A model generated the notes under the pieces. That model saw only the letters and a list, made by a program, of their open reading frames with translations, was not told where the DNA came from and did no database searches. Shown piece by piece: positions 1 through 8,812 of a stretch of 50,244 nucleotides of DNA; the first letter of the stretch is position 1; each line of letters begins with the position of its first letter. The translations under genes and the position numbers were made by a program. This DNA comes from Ralstonia sp. TCR112. Its GTDB lineage: Bacteria; Pseudomonadota; Gammaproteobacteria; Burkholderiales; Burkholderiaceae. Location of the stretch: contig NZ_VOSS01000053.1 in assembly GCF_007997035.1 (NCBI RefSeq), positions 1-50,244 on the forward strand, in the 5' to 3' direction.

Positions 1-237
1 GGCGCCAGCGGTCGACGCGTCAGCAAGCACACTCATCATTGCCCGCACGGACCTGATTGATAGAGCGCTGTTCTTTCTTCTCTATCCAATTCCGCTCTTT
101 ATCTTTTTTTAGCTACGAGAAAACGTAGATCACTTGCATTGGCTGCATGAATCTATCGTAAGCGGTCCGTGGTACACGTCGGGCAAAGAGCAGTCCATCG
201 TCCATAATGAATCGCACATCGTCCTCTATGAGGCACC
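1..237. other. Upstream non-coding region, AT-richer
   Basis: No convincing gene was found in these 237 bases. The base composition is clearly lower in GC than the rest of the window and continues into the hydrolase that follows. A short inverted repeat, CTACG at 113-117 and CGTAG at 124-128, has a T run on its 5' side on the plus strand, so it is not in terminator orientation on either strand. The region probably holds the promoter of the hydrolase, but I cannot fix it. Confidence 0.5.
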
Positions 238-1137
238 ATGATGTTCGATAGCGCCCCAGGTATCACTGTCAATACAGGCGAAGCTGAGATATTCCTCAAA
301 AGACTCGGCTCAGGTCCACCGTTGCTTCTGCTTCACGGCTTTCCTGAAACACATTTGATGTGGAGGGAAATCGCGCCACGACTCTCCAATCAGCATGAAG
401 TGTTCTGCCCCGACCTACGTGGATACGGAAAGAGCAGCTGTCCTGATTCAACCCCCGACCACGCGCCTTATAGCAAACGGGCAATGGCAAGCGACATGGT
501 TGAACTCATGCATAGATTCGGCCATGAGCATTTCGCGGTCGTTGGTCACGACAGAGGCGCCCGCGTTGCACACCGTATGGCCTTGGATTTCCCGGCCTCT
601 GTCCGCCTTCTTGCTGTGCTCGATATCTTGCCGACGGAAGTGGTCTGGGACAGGGCTGACGCGAAATTGGCATTGGCCTTCTGGCCGTGGTCACTGCTAT
701 CTCAGCCCGCCCCGCTTCCAGAACGACTGATTTCGGCAGCACCAGACGCGGTTATTGATAATGCGTTGAACTCCTGGGGAACCGCAGCCGACACGTTTTC
801 AATAGACGTGCGAAATGCATATATCGATGCGTTGCGCGATCCCGCGCGTGTTCATGCAATTTGTGAGGAATATCGAGCAGCCGCAACGATAGACCGTGAG
901 CATGACGCTGCAGATATGGCTGCAAATAAAAAGGTGACCTGCCCTTTACTTGCAGTGTGGAGTAAAAACGGTGGAATCGAAAAGTGGTACCAAGACGATG
1001 GCGGGCCACTAGAAATCTGGCGGAGTTTTGCATGTGACGTTGAAGGTCTTGCGCTTGATGGCGGCCACTTTTTTCCTGAAGAAATGCCGGAACGGACTGC
1101 GGATGTTCTTCGCAAATTCCTACAGAGGCAGACCTGA
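238..1137 (+). CDS. Alpha/beta hydrolase, fluoroacetate-dehalogenase-like
   Basis: A 299-aa alpha/beta-hydrolase resembling haloacetate/fluoroacetate dehalogenases and epoxide hydrolases, probably cytosolic. Visible landmarks are the oxyanion HGFP motif at 33-36, the nucleophile elbow GHDRGAR with Asp105, Arg106 and Arg109, an acid candidate Asp129 and the catalytic base His277 in GGHFF. Compared with the known fluoroacetate dehalogenase from memory, the two carboxylate-binding Arg, a Trp (151) and a Tyr (212) are kept. The His of the halide pocket appears to be Pro150, so defluorination is doubtful and another ester, halide or epoxide substrate is possible. Two Met codons open the frame. Codon use is AT-richer than all neighbours, suggesting transfer. 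It converges on the acetyltransferase gene, with a 39-bp gap. Function beyond the fold is inferred. Confidence 0.8.
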   Translation: MMFDSAPGITVNTGEAEIFLKRLGSGPPLLLLHGFPETHLMWREIAPRLSNQHEVFCPDLRGYGKSSCPDSTPDHAPYSKRAMASDMVELMHRFGHEHFAVVGHDRGARVAHRMALDFPASVRLLAVLDILPTEVVWDRADAKLALAFWPWSLLSQPAPLPERLISAAPDAVIDNALNSWGTAADTFSIDVRNAYIDALRDPARVHAICEEYRAAATIDREHDAADMAANKKVTCPLLAVWSKNGGIEKWYQDDGGPLEIWRSFACDVEGLALDGGHFFPEEMPERTADVLRKFLQRQT

Positions 1138-1176
1138 CATCGGCTGGCGGACGGCGCGACTTACAAACCGTCCTCC

Positions 1177-1986
1177 TCAATTCCACCCCTCCACCCCCGG
1201 CACCCGCATCCCCTCCACCTCCGGCAGATCAATCCCAAAGTACTCAACCAACAGCCCACGCAACGCGCGGCGATCTTCCAGCTCGAACCTGTACGGCGTA
1301 TTCCCGCGCCAGATCGTGGCGTCCCGATTCATGACCGTCACGCGCCCTTCGTCGGTCAACGACCGCATGAGGATGCGGTTCATGAAGGGCGAGTTCGGAT
1401 ACGTGCTCGTGTAGTGGTTCGCCATTTCGAAATCGATCGGGTAGTCCTGCTCCATCGTGGTGACCCATGCGTCGACCGGCGTGTCGCTGCGCACCTGGGC
1501 GCGGAGTATCCAGCGGTCTTCGTCACGCACCATCCAGTGCAGTTCTCCGTCGATATTGGCTTGCGTGCCATCCAGCGGCACAGGCACACGCGGGGCCAAA
1601 GAGCCAAAGCCGGGGTCGACGACGAAGGTGCCTTCGGGCAACGGCACCGTCAGGAACATGTGGGTGCGCGGCGCCTCGGTGCGCGGGGCGAGGAGGACGA
1701 CGCGCGACGAGTGGCGCGTCGGCTGAAAGCCAAGCTGCTCCAACACGGCAGCAAACAAGGTGGCGTGCTCGAAGCAGTAGCCGCCGCGGCGTGCGTGAAC
1801 GAGCTTGTTCTGAAGGCTTTCCAGGTCGATGCGGATGCCGCGTCCGAGCAGCACGTCGAGGTTTTCGAACGGAATGTGCCGCATGTGCGCGTGCACCAGC
1901 TGCGCGAGCGTGTCGTAGTTTGGGCTGACGCTGCCGCCCCACTGGATACGGTTGAAATAGGCATCCAGATTCAGTTGCGATGTCAC
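1177..1986 (-). CDS. Arylamine N-acetyltransferase
   Basis: A 269-aa NAT-family enzyme that transfers acetyl from acetyl-CoA to arylamines, hydrazines or hydroxylamines in the cytosol. The catalytic triad is visible: Cys71 in RGGYCFEH, His109 in THMFL and Asp124 in VDPGFG. The family usually has VDVGFG, so the Pro at 125 is a small variation. I place the start at a GTG (1984-1986) preceded by AAGGAG seven bases upstream. The open frame extends 29 codons further, but that extension is arginine- and proline-rich and overlaps the gene upstream. It lies 35 bp downstream of the MarR-GNAT regulator on the same strand, so the two probably form an operon, which suggests inducible detoxification of an aromatic amine or related compound. 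Confidence 0.88.
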   Translation of the reverse strand: MTSQLNLDAYFNRIQWGGSVSPNYDTLAQLVHAHMRHIPFENLDVLLGRGIRIDLESLQNKLVHARRGGYCFEHATLFAAVLEQLGFQPTRHSSRVVLLAPRTEAPRTHMFLTVPLPEGTFVVDPGFGSLAPRVPVPLDGTQANIDGELHWMVRDEDRWILRAQVRSDTPVDAWVTTMEQDYPIDFEMANHYTSTYPNSPFMNRILMRSLTDEGRVTVMNRDATIWRGNTPYRFELEDRRALRGLLVEYFGIDLPEVEGMRVPGVEGWN

Positions 1987-2021
1987 GTACGGTCTCCTTG
2001 TGCGCCTGGGGCGACGCAAGG

Positions 2022-2996
2022 TCAGCCCGGTTTGCGGCGGCGGAATTGTTGTTCGGTTACGGTGCTGCCCCACTGCGTACCGGCTTCTTCCTGCGTGAGC
2101 TGAAAGCCGAACGATTCGTACAGGTGACGGGCGGCATCCAGGCCTTTGAAGGTGTTGAGGTAGGTCTCGTCAAAGCGCTCGTCGACAAAGCGCATGGCTT
2201 GCGACATGAGCTTACGGCCAATGCCGGTGCCACGCAGGGAATCGTCCACGATGAACCAGCGCAGGTGTGCAGCACGATAGTGCGGATTGCCATCGATCGC
2301 CAGCGATGCGAGGCAGCGGCCGTTCTCCACACACAGCCAGAGAGCTTTGTCTGGATCGGGCAAGGTTTGCGCAAAGTCGGCGAGTTCCTTGGCGACGCGG
2401 CGCTCGAAGAACACGCCAAAGCCCCAGTGCTGCGCGTAGAAGCGGCCGTGCAGGCTGGCGATGTCGCCAATGCAGCCGGGCACGTAGCCTTGCACGATCT
2501 GGGGCCCGGCATCGGCGGGGGCTTGCGCGGGCTTGTGGTCGTTGTCATCGGCCAGCGCGCTGACGTATTGCGACAGCGATGCGACAAGCCGCTGCTGATC
2601 CGCCGGAGTCAGGTGGCGCAGCGCGTTGGAAACCTGCTCGGAGGCAAATGCGTCGATCTTGCGGCGCACCTGCTGGCCGCTCTTGGTCAGGTGCAGTTCG
2701 GAAGATCGGGCATCGTCGGCGCGCGTGCGACGTTCGACCAGCCCGGCAGATTCGAGCCGCGTGACCTGGCGGCTGGTGCTCGATTTGTCCAGCCGCAGGC
2801 GTTCGGCCAGGTCGCGCGCCTGGATGCCGGGCGCGCCGGCAATCTCCAGAATCGCGTGCACGGCGGAGGGCGGCAAGTCGCTCTCCGCCAGCGTGTTGCG
2901 CATGAAGCCCAGTTCGCGAACGAGCTTGCGGGACACCTCTCGCAACTCGCGGATGGTCTGTTCGCGCGATTGCGCGGGCGCTTCAATGATGTCCAT
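2022..2996 (-). CDS. MarR-type regulator fused to GNAT acetyltransferase
   Basis: A bifunctional protein of about 324 aa. An N-terminal MarR winged helix (roughly residues 15-140, with recognition region RLRLDKSSTSRQVTRLE and wing DDARSSELHLT) is followed by a GNAT acetyltransferase domain (roughly 165-315, acetyl-CoA loop RGTGIGRKLM). MarR-GNAT fusions are a known architecture. The domain order suggests a ligand- or acetyl-CoA-responsive repressor. The frame is also open from an ATG at 3018-3020, but that codon has no ribosome-binding site and lies inside a long inverted repeat. The internal ATG at 2994-2996 is preceded by GAGG five bases upstream, so I prefer it, which puts the repeat in the leader. 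It heads an apparent operon with the acetyltransferase gene and is probably autoregulated. Confidence 0.85.
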   Translation of the reverse strand: MDIIEAPAQSREQTIRELREVSRKLVRELGFMRNTLAESDLPPSAVHAILEIAGAPGIQARDLAERLRLDKSSTSRQVTRLESAGLVERRTRADDARSSELHLTKSGQQVRRKIDAFASEQVSNALRHLTPADQQRLVASLSQYVSALADDNDHKPAQAPADAGPQIVQGYVPGCIGDIASLHGRFYAQHWGFGVFFERRVAKELADFAQTLPDPDKALWLCVENGRCLASLAIDGNPHYRAAHLRWFIVDDSLRGTGIGRKLMSQAMRFVDERFDETYLNTFKGLDAARHLYESFGFQLTQEEAGTQWGSTVTEQQFRRRKPG

Positions 2997-3009
2997 GCCG
3001 GCCTCAAAT

Positions 3010-3048
3010 AGTTGTTTCATGCAACCAATATAGTTGCACGAAACAACT
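3010..3048 (-). promoter_or_regulatory. Long inverted-repeat operator of the MarR-GNAT operon
   Basis: Two 16-base arms, AGTTGTTTCATGCAAC (3010-3025) and GTTGCACGAAACAACT (3033-3048), are inverted copies that match at 15 of 16 positions around a 7-base AT-rich centre. The repeat sits just upstream of the preferred start and covers the alternative ATG. Its size and symmetry fit a MarR-type dimer site, so autoregulation is the simplest reading. This is inference from position. Confidence 0.75.
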
Positions 3049-3108
3049 TTTACAAGACCGGCAATTCCTGAATGGAAGCGCGCCTAACGCCTCATCCGCG
3101 CGGGCCGC

Positions 3109-4683
3109 TTAAGCAAACGCGGGCCGTCCCGCCCCGTCCGCCAAGCGGAACACCGACACCGCGTGCCGCAAGGTCGTCGCCTGCTCTTCCAGCGATTGCG
3201 CTGCGGCGGCGGCCTGCTCGACCAGGGCGGCGTTCTGCTGCGTGACCTCGTCCATCTGCGTGACAGCCTGGTTGACCTGCTCGATGCCACGGCTCTGTTC
3301 GGCAGAGGCAGCGGCAATCTCGGCCACGATCTCCGACACGCGGCGGATGGCGTCCTTCACTTCGCTCATGGTCTCGCCCACCGCAGCGGCCTGCTGCGAG
3401 CCCGCCTGCACGACGGCAGCAGAGTCACCAATCAATCCCTTGATTTCCTTGGCGGCGGAGGCCGAGCGTTGCGCAAGGGTGCGCACCTCGCTGGCAACGA
3501 CGGCAAAACCCCTGCCCTGCTCACCGGCGCGCGCGGCTTCCACTGCGGCGTTGAGCGCGAGGATGTTGGTCTGGAAGGCGATGCCCTCGATCAACCCCGT
3601 GATCTCGGAAATCTTGCCGGAGCTGGTGCTGATCCGGTCGATGGTGCCGACCATGGCCTGCACGGCCTCGTTGCCGGCCTGCGCGATCGTGCTGGCGCTG
3701 GAGGCAAGGCTGTCCGCCTGGGCGGCGTTCTCGGCGTTCTGCTTCACGGTCTCCGTCAACTGCGTCATGCTCGACGCGGTTTCCTCCAGCGATGCGGCCT
3801 GCTGTTCCGTGCGCGAAGACAAATCAATGTTGCCGGCCGCAATTTCCTTGGACGCCACCGTCACGGATTCGGCCGATACCTTGATGCCGCGCACCGTCTC
3901 GGCCAATTGGTGGTCCATCGTGCGCAGGGCGGCCAGCAGTTCGCCGAACTCGCCCCGCGTGTCGATCACGATGTTGTTCTCCAACTGCCCGCCGGCAATG
4001 TGGTTGGCAACGTTGACCGCGCGGCTCAGCGGACGAGAGATGGCGCGCAGCAGATACCAGCACATGCCCACGCCCACCGCAAACCCCGCACACACCAGCA
4101 CAACGGCCACGCTGAAGATGGAGTGGTAGGTGGCCTCGCTATCGTCGACGGAGGCCTTGGCCTCTTCCAGGTTGAGCGCAATGTCTTTTGTGAGCAGGTC
4201 GCTCACGGCCTGTCCGGAGGAGGCATGGCGGTTGATGATCTGCGCGGCCGCGTCGTGGTGGCCGCTTTGCAGCGCTTCGATCGCTTCGTTTGTGGCGGTG
4301 TTGAATTGCGGCAGGGCGTCGTTGATCTTGCTGGCGACTTCGCGTTCCTTTTCGCTCGTCACGCTGGCGGGGTAGTACTGCTTCCACGCACCGTTGATCT
4401 TGTCCAGATCTGCGCGCATGGTGCGCACGGCTCCTGCAACCTGCGCTGCATCGTCCGTGAAGACCTGTGCGCGGCGCAGTTGCAGGCGTACGTCCAGTTG
4501 CGTGCTACGAAGCTCGGCAAGCTTGGCGATGGGCAGCGTGTTGCTGGCGTACGCGTCGACAATGTTGCCGTTCAGACGCATCAGGCCGCGCACCCCAAAC
4601 ACACCTGTGGCCAGCAGAAGCACCAGACACAGACCGAACGCGCCGAGCAATTTGAAGCGCACCGAATGCACGATAGACGGCAT
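3109..4683 (-). CDS. Methyl-accepting chemotaxis protein
   Basis: A 524-aa inner-membrane chemoreceptor. TM1 is about residues 10-33 and a periplasmic four-helix-bundle type sensor follows (about 35-186). TM2 is about 188-212, then a HAMP domain to about 265 and the cytoplasmic signalling hairpin, whose near-invariant tip reads [19 protein letters not shown]. Methylation helices flank the tip. There is no C-terminal NWETF-type tether for CheR/CheB. The ligand cannot be told from the sequence; four-helix-bundle sensors often bind small organic acids or amino acids. The start ATG at 4681-4683 follows a G-rich stretch. A sigma-28-like promoter about 65 bases upstream fits flagellar-regulon control. 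It appears monocistronic. Confidence 0.92.
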   Translation of the reverse strand: MPSIVHSVRFKLLGAFGLCLVLLLATGVFGVRGLMRLNGNIVDAYASNTLPIAKLAELRSTQLDVRLQLRRAQVFTDDAAQVAGAVRTMRADLDKINGAWKQYYPASVTSEKEREVASKINDALPQFNTATNEAIEALQSGHHDAAAQIINRHASSGQAVSDLLTKDIALNLEEAKASVDDSEATYHSIFSVAVVLVCAGFAVGVGMCWYLLRAISRPLSRAVNVANHIAGGQLENNIVIDTRGEFGELLAALRTMDHQLAETVRGIKVSAESVTVASKEIAAGNIDLSSRTEQQAASLEETASSMTQLTETVKQNAENAAQADSLASSASTIAQAGNEAVQAMVGTIDRISTSSGKISEITGLIEGIAFQTNILALNAAVEAARAGEQGRGFAVVASEVRTLAQRSASAAKEIKGLIGDSAAVVQAGSQQAAAVGETMSEVKDAIRRVSEIVAEIAAASAEQSRGIEQVNQAVTQMDEVTQQNAALVEQAAAAAQSLEEQATTLRHAVSVFRLADGAGRPAFA

Positions 4684-4747
4684 GATTTCCCCCCGCTTTG
4701 TTTCTCCGGACGCACGTGCTCCGGATTGTTGGATCTTCTACGTCTGC

Positions 4748-4774
4748 ATATCGGTAGGCCGTGGAAATACCTTA
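4748..4774 (-). promoter_or_regulatory. Candidate sigma-28 (FliA) promoter for the chemoreceptor
   Basis: Read on the minus strand this is TAAGGTAT, 11 bases, ACCGATAT. The flagellar sigma-28 consensus is TAAAGTTT-N11-GCCGATAA, so each box matches at 6 of 8 positions with exactly the expected spacing. It lies about 65 bases before the chemoreceptor start. Chemoreceptor genes are classic sigma-28 targets. Confidence 0.6.
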
Positions 4775-4908
4775 AGTGCGTGAGTTGAAGCGTCCACATT
4801 GCGCCCTGCATCCATGCATGCATTGGCAGGTTGGGTGCGCGACGGAAGACATCGGAGCGTCGGCCCGTTCGAGCGACGGGCGACATTGAGCAGGAAGAAT
4901 GCGTGCGC

Positions 4909-5982
4909 CTAGTTGAACGGTGGCACGGCGTGCGACTGCATGAGCATGGCCGAGGCAGGAGTGTCCTTGGCCGATTCATTGGACCGCTGCGCCGGCCTGT
5001 GCGGGCTCGCGGGCGGCAATGACGTCCCCCGTTGCACGCGCCCCAGGAAACGCTGCATGAGGCAGAACACGCACAGCAATACGCCAATGGCAATGCGCGC
5101 CCACCAGGAGCTGAGCGTGCCGTCAAAGGTGATCAACGACTGGATGACGCCCAGCAACAGCACGCCCACCACACTGCCGCTGATGAGCCCCACGCCACCG
5201 GTGAGCAGCGTGCCGCCGACCACCGTGGCGGCAATGGCGTCCAGTTCCATCCCTTGCGCGTGCAGCCCGTAGCCGGACAGCATGTAGAACGTGACCAGCA
5301 CACCGCCCAGCGCCGAGCAGAAGCCGCTGAGCACATAGACGAGGATGCGCGTGCGCGCCACGGGCAGGCCCATCAGCAAGGCAGACCGCTCATTGCCGCC
5401 CAGCGCGTACACCGTACGGCCAAAGCGGCTGCAATGCGCAAGCCACGCAGCCGCGGCGAACACGACCAGCGCAATTACCACGCTGGGCGACACGTAGTTG
5501 CCGCCGCCCACCTGGACCTTGTACTGCGAGAGCGCGGTGTAGATGGGGTCCGTAATGCTGATCGAGTCGATGCTGATGAGGTAGCACAGCCCCCGCGCGA
5601 GAAACATGCCGCCCAACGTGACGATGAACGGCTGGATGCGGAACACCTGGATCAGCACGCCCATCACCAGGCCGAACAGGCACCCGGCGGCGAGCACCAG
5701 CGGCACCACCACACCGATCGACCAGCCGTGGTGCTCGACCAGCGCGGCCGAGATCATGGTGGTCAGCGCCACCACCGCCCCCACCGATAGATCGATGCCG
5801 CCCGACAGAATGACGAACGTCATGCCGATGGCCACGACGATCAGGAACGCGTTGTCGATCAGCAGATTGAGAAACACCTGCACGCTGAAGAAGCCCGTGT
5901 AAGTGACCGAACCGAAGCCGAACAGCAGCGCAAACAGAAACAGCGTGACGTAGAACGGTAAGCGCCGTGGATTGATTCTCAT
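4909..5982 (-). CDS. Sugar ABC transporter permease, YjfF type
   Basis: A 357-aa inner-membrane permease of the ribose/galactofuranose (BPD_transp_2) family, with about ten hydrophobic segments. It carries the family motifs SGGIDLSVGAVVAL in the first third and MELDAIAATVVGGTLLTGG in the last third. The start ATG (5980-5982) overlaps the stop of the second permease as ATGA, indicating translational coupling. The upstream open extension is non-hydrophobic and is an artefact. With YtfT it should form the membrane channel of a CUT2-type importer. The family is known in E. coli for galactofuranose (YtfQRT-YjfF); substrate identity here is inferred from gene set and order only. The last ~30 residues are hydrophilic and variable. 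Confidence 0.85.
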   Translation of the reverse strand: MRINPRRLPFYVTLFLFALLFGFGSVTYTGFFSVQVFLNLLIDNAFLIVVAIGMTFVILSGGIDLSVGAVVALTTMISAALVEHHGWSIGVVVPLVLAAGCLFGLVMGVLIQVFRIQPFIVTLGGMFLARGLCYLISIDSISITDPIYTALSQYKVQVGGGNYVSPSVVIALVVFAAAAWLAHCSRFGRTVYALGGNERSALLMGLPVARTRILVYVLSGFCSALGGVLVTFYMLSGYGLHAQGMELDAIAATVVGGTLLTGGVGLISGSVVGVLLLGVIQSLITFDGTLSSWWARIAIGVLLCVFCLMQRFLGRVQRGTSLPPASPHRPAQRSNESAKDTPASAMLMQSHAVPPFN

Positions 5983-7028
5983 GACTGCGCCCCTGCACGG
6001 CTGTGGCGTTGAAAGAGCATGCTGCGAAACGCCGGCGATTGCGCCAGGCACACGGCAAACACCACCACGGCTTTCACCACGAGGTTGATTTCCGGCGGCA
6101 CGCCCATGGAGTAGATCGCGTAGGTAAGCGTCTGGATGATGAGCGCGCCGATCACGCTGCCCCACAGGCTGAACTTGCCGCCCGCCAGCGAGGTACCGCC
6201 CAGCGTGACGGCCAGGATGGCGTCAAGCTCGAGCAGCAGCCCGGCGTTGTTGCCGTCCGCGCTCTTGACGTTGGAGCAGATGATGAGCCCCGCAACACCG
6301 GCCATGGCTCCGCAGAACGCGTAGATGCCAAACAGCAGCGCCTTGGTATTCAGCCCCGCAAGCCGCGCGGCCACGGGGTTGATGCCGACGGCCTCGATGA
6401 ACAGGCCCAGCGCCGTGCGATGCATCAACAGCAGCAACAGGCCGAGCACGGCGGCGGCGATGTACAGCCCGAACGGCAGGCCGAACAGATAGCCGTTGCC
6501 TACGAAGAAGAACGGCTCGTAGTAGACGGTGATGATCTGCCCGCCGGTAATGAGCTGCGCCACGCCGCGGCCGGCCACCATCAGGATCAGCGTGGCGATG
6601 ATGGGCTGCATGCCCGCCCCCGCCACCAGCAGGCCGTTCCACATGCCGCACACCAGCGCCGCGCCCACGGCCGCGAGCAGCGCCAGCAGCAGCGGCACCT
6701 TGGTCACGTAGACAGGCAGGCCGTTCTGCACGACCAGCGTGCCGCCGACAAGCGATGCCGCAATGGCGCCGGATATGGCGACCACCGCGCCCACCGAAAT
6801 ATCGATGCCGCCCACCGCAATCACCAGCGTCATGCCGAGCGAGACGAGCATCAGCGGCGCTGCGCGGTTGAGGATGTCGATCAGGCTGCCGTACAGATGC
6901 CCATTACGAACGTCGAGGTGAAAGAAATGCGGGTTGAACCACGCGTTGAGCAGACACAGCAGGAGCAGCGTCACGCCGGGCCAGAACAATCGGTGGCTGG
7001 TCAGTGCGCGCAGATTGGCGGGATTCAT
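5979..7028 (-). CDS. Sugar ABC transporter permease, YtfT type
   Basis: A 349-aa inner-membrane permease of the same family as its downstream partner. The hydrophobic core starts at about residue 15, with motifs AVGGIDISVGAVVAI near 85-99 and LLELDAILAVTLGGTSLAGG near 275. The start ATG (7026-7028) overlaps the stop of the ATPase gene as ATGA. The 71 codons that are open upstream encode a His/Arg-rich stretch antisense to nothing useful and are not part of the protein. It is the first of two non-identical permeases, as in the E. coli ytfQRT-yjfF operon. Confidence 0.85.
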   Translation of the reverse strand: MNPANLRALTSHRLFWPGVTLLLLCLLNAWFNPHFFHLDVRNGHLYGSLIDILNRAAPLMLVSLGMTLVIAVGGIDISVGAVVAISGAIAASLVGGTLVVQNGLPVYVTKVPLLLALLAAVGAALVCGMWNGLLVAGAGMQPIIATLILMVAGRGVAQLITGGQIITVYYEPFFFVGNGYLFGLPFGLYIAAAVLGLLLLLMHRTALGLFIEAVGINPVAARLAGLNTKALLFGIYAFCGAMAGVAGLIICSNVKSADGNNAGLLLELDAILAVTLGGTSLAGGKFSLWGSVIGALIIQTLTYAIYSMGVPPEINLVVKAVVVFAVCLAQSPAFRSMLFQRHSRAGAQS

Positions 7029-8614
7029 GCGGCGCCTCCGGTGGTGGTGGACTGGGTGTTGGACTGGCTGGCGGGCACGTCGCCGCCGGCAATCACGTGG
7101 CACAGGTTGTCTTCGGTCACATCGGCGCCGGCCAGCTCGCCCACCTTCTTGCGATCGCGCAGGATCGCCAGCCGGTGGCTTACGCGCAGCACCTCCGGCA
7201 GCTCGCTGGAGATGAACAGGATGGCCATGCCCTTGCGGCACTGCGCGGTCACCAGGTCCATGATGTCGAGCTTGGCGGCGATGTCGATGCCGCGCGTGGG
7301 CTCATCCAGGATCAGCATGGCGGGGTCGGTCGCCAGCCAGCGCGCGAGCACGGCCTTCTGCTGGTTGCCGCCCGAGAGCTGGCCGATGGGCTTTTCAGCG
7401 TCGGGCGTCTTGATGCCGAGCTGGGCGATGTACTGGTCGGCAATCTCACGCTGGCGCTTCTTGGGCAGATAGCGGAACAGGCCGCGCTTGGCCTGCAGCG
7501 CGAGGATGATGTTCTCGCGAATCGACAGCTCGGCAATGATGCCTTCGGTCTTGCGGTCTTCCGGGCAAAAGCCGATGCCCTGCCGGATGGCGTCACGCGG
7601 CGAGCTGAACTGGTGGGACTGGCCCTGCACGTTGATCGAGCCCGCATCGTTGCGGTCTACGCCGAACAGCAGGCGCGCGGTCTCGGTGCGGCCCGAACCC
7701 AGCAGGCCGCCCAGGCCCAACACCTGCCCGGGGCGGACGTCCAGATCGAGCGGCTGCACCACGCCACGGCGGCCCATGCCGCGCGCGCTCAGGAATGCCG
7801 GCGCCGTGTCGTCCACGGGCGGCACTTCGGTGCGCTCGAAACGGCTCGCATCAATGTCGCGCCCGACCATCTTGTTGATCAGTTGCAGCTGCGGCAGATC
7901 GCGCGCGGCGTATTCGCCTTCCAGCCGGCCATTGCGCAGCACGGTAATGCGGTCGGCAATCGCGTACGTCTGCTCCAGAAAATGCGTGACGAACAGCACG
8001 GCCATGCCGCGCGCCTTGAGCGTGCGGATGGCGGTAAACAGCCGGGCGACTTCATCGTCGTCCAGGCTTGAGGTGGGCTCGTCCAGGATCAGGATGCGGG
8101 CTTCGGTGGAGAGCGCGCGCGCAATCGCCACCATCTGCTGAATGGCGACCGGATACAGCGACAGCGGCAGCGTCACATCGATGTGGATGTTCAGATCCGC
8201 CAGCAGCGCCTGCGCCGCCCGGTTGGTGGCGCGCCAGTCGATGCTGCCCAGCCGCATGGGAAAGCGGCCGATGTGGATGTTCTCCGCCACGGTCAGGTTC
8301 GGGCAGAGATTGACCTCCTGATACACCGTGCTGATACCGAGCTTTTGCGCCTCCAGCGGCGAGCCCGGCGCGATGGGCTGACCGCCTAGCAGGATCTCGC
8401 CCGCATCCGGCGCTTCAACGCCGGTCAGCACTTTGATGAGCGTCGACTTGCCGGCACCGTTCTGCCCCATCAGGGCATGCACCTCACCGGGCAACAAGCG
8501 GAAATCGACCCCGGCCAGCGCCTGCACGCCGGGAAAGTTCTTGCAGATGCCGCGCATGTGCAGCAGCGCGCCGCGTGCATCTGTCGCGGCGGGTTGATCA
8601 ACGTGATCGGACAT
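7025..8614 (-). CDS. Sugar ABC transporter ATP-binding protein, YtfR type
   Basis: A 529-aa protein with two fused nucleotide-binding domains, typical of CUT2 sugar importers. The first domain has Walker A GQNGAGKST near residues 50-58 and LDEPTSSLD as Walker B. The second has the signature LSGGNQQK followed by [15 protein letters not shown]. As usual in this family the second domain lacks a perfect Walker A (GLLGSGRTE), so one ATP site is degenerate. I prefer the ATG at 8612-8614, which has AGGT seven bases upstream, to a GTG three codons earlier. It is separated from the binding-protein gene by 198 bases carrying a stem-loop. Confidence 0.9.
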   Translation of the reverse strand: MSDHVDQPAATDARGALLHMRGICKNFPGVQALAGVDFRLLPGEVHALMGQNGAGKSTLIKVLTGVEAPDAGEILLGGQPIAPGSPLEAQKLGISTVYQEVNLCPNLTVAENIHIGRFPMRLGSIDWRATNRAAQALLADLNIHIDVTLPLSLYPVAIQQMVAIARALSTEARILILDEPTSSLDDDEVARLFTAIRTLKARGMAVLFVTHFLEQTYAIADRITVLRNGRLEGEYAARDLPQLQLINKMVGRDIDASRFERTEVPPVDDTAPAFLSARGMGRRGVVQPLDLDVRPGQVLGLGGLLGSGRTETARLLFGVDRNDAGSINVQGQSHQFSSPRDAIRQGIGFCPEDRKTEGIIAELSIRENIILALQAKRGLFRYLPKKRQREIADQYIAQLGIKTPDAEKPIGQLSGGNQQKAVLARWLATDPAMLILDEPTRGIDIAAKLDIMDLVTAQCRKGMAILFISSELPEVLRVSHRLAILRDRKKVGELAGADVTEDNLCHVIAGGDVPASQSNTQSTTTGGAA

Positions 8615-8639
8615 GGGTGTCACCTGTTAACGTGGCGCA

Positions 8640-8675
8640 GCCGGCAGGCGAGTCACCGTAACCCGCGCTGCCGGC
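8640..8675 (-). repeat. Stem-loop between binding-protein and ATPase genes
   Basis: GCCGGCAG (8640-8647) and CTGCCGGC (8668-8675) are perfect 8-base inverted arms around a 20-base loop, in the gap between ytfQ and ytfR. No U run follows. In many importer operons such hairpins protect or attenuate the message so that the binding protein is made in excess. That role is inferred here. Confidence 0.5.
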
Positions 8676-8812
8676 ATGCTCCGAACCTGTTCATGATCCG
8701 TAGCGAGCGGCCCGAGGTTGGCAGGACGAGTTATCCAAACCGGCAGCCGTACATGGGTACGGCGAGCACGAGTTCGGCAAACCCGGTGTCAAGATCGGGC
8801 CGCGCAGCAGGA

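Noticed and set aside
113-128. CTACG/CGTAG hairpin as a terminator
   Set aside because: The T run lies on the wrong side on the plus strand, and the minus-strand reading gives an A run instead.
3163-4788. Plus-strand open frame of 541 codons opposite the chemoreceptor
   Set aside because: It is antisense to a clear chemoreceptor and has His/Gly/Arg-rich low-complexity content without domains, as expected from a GC-rich antisense frame.
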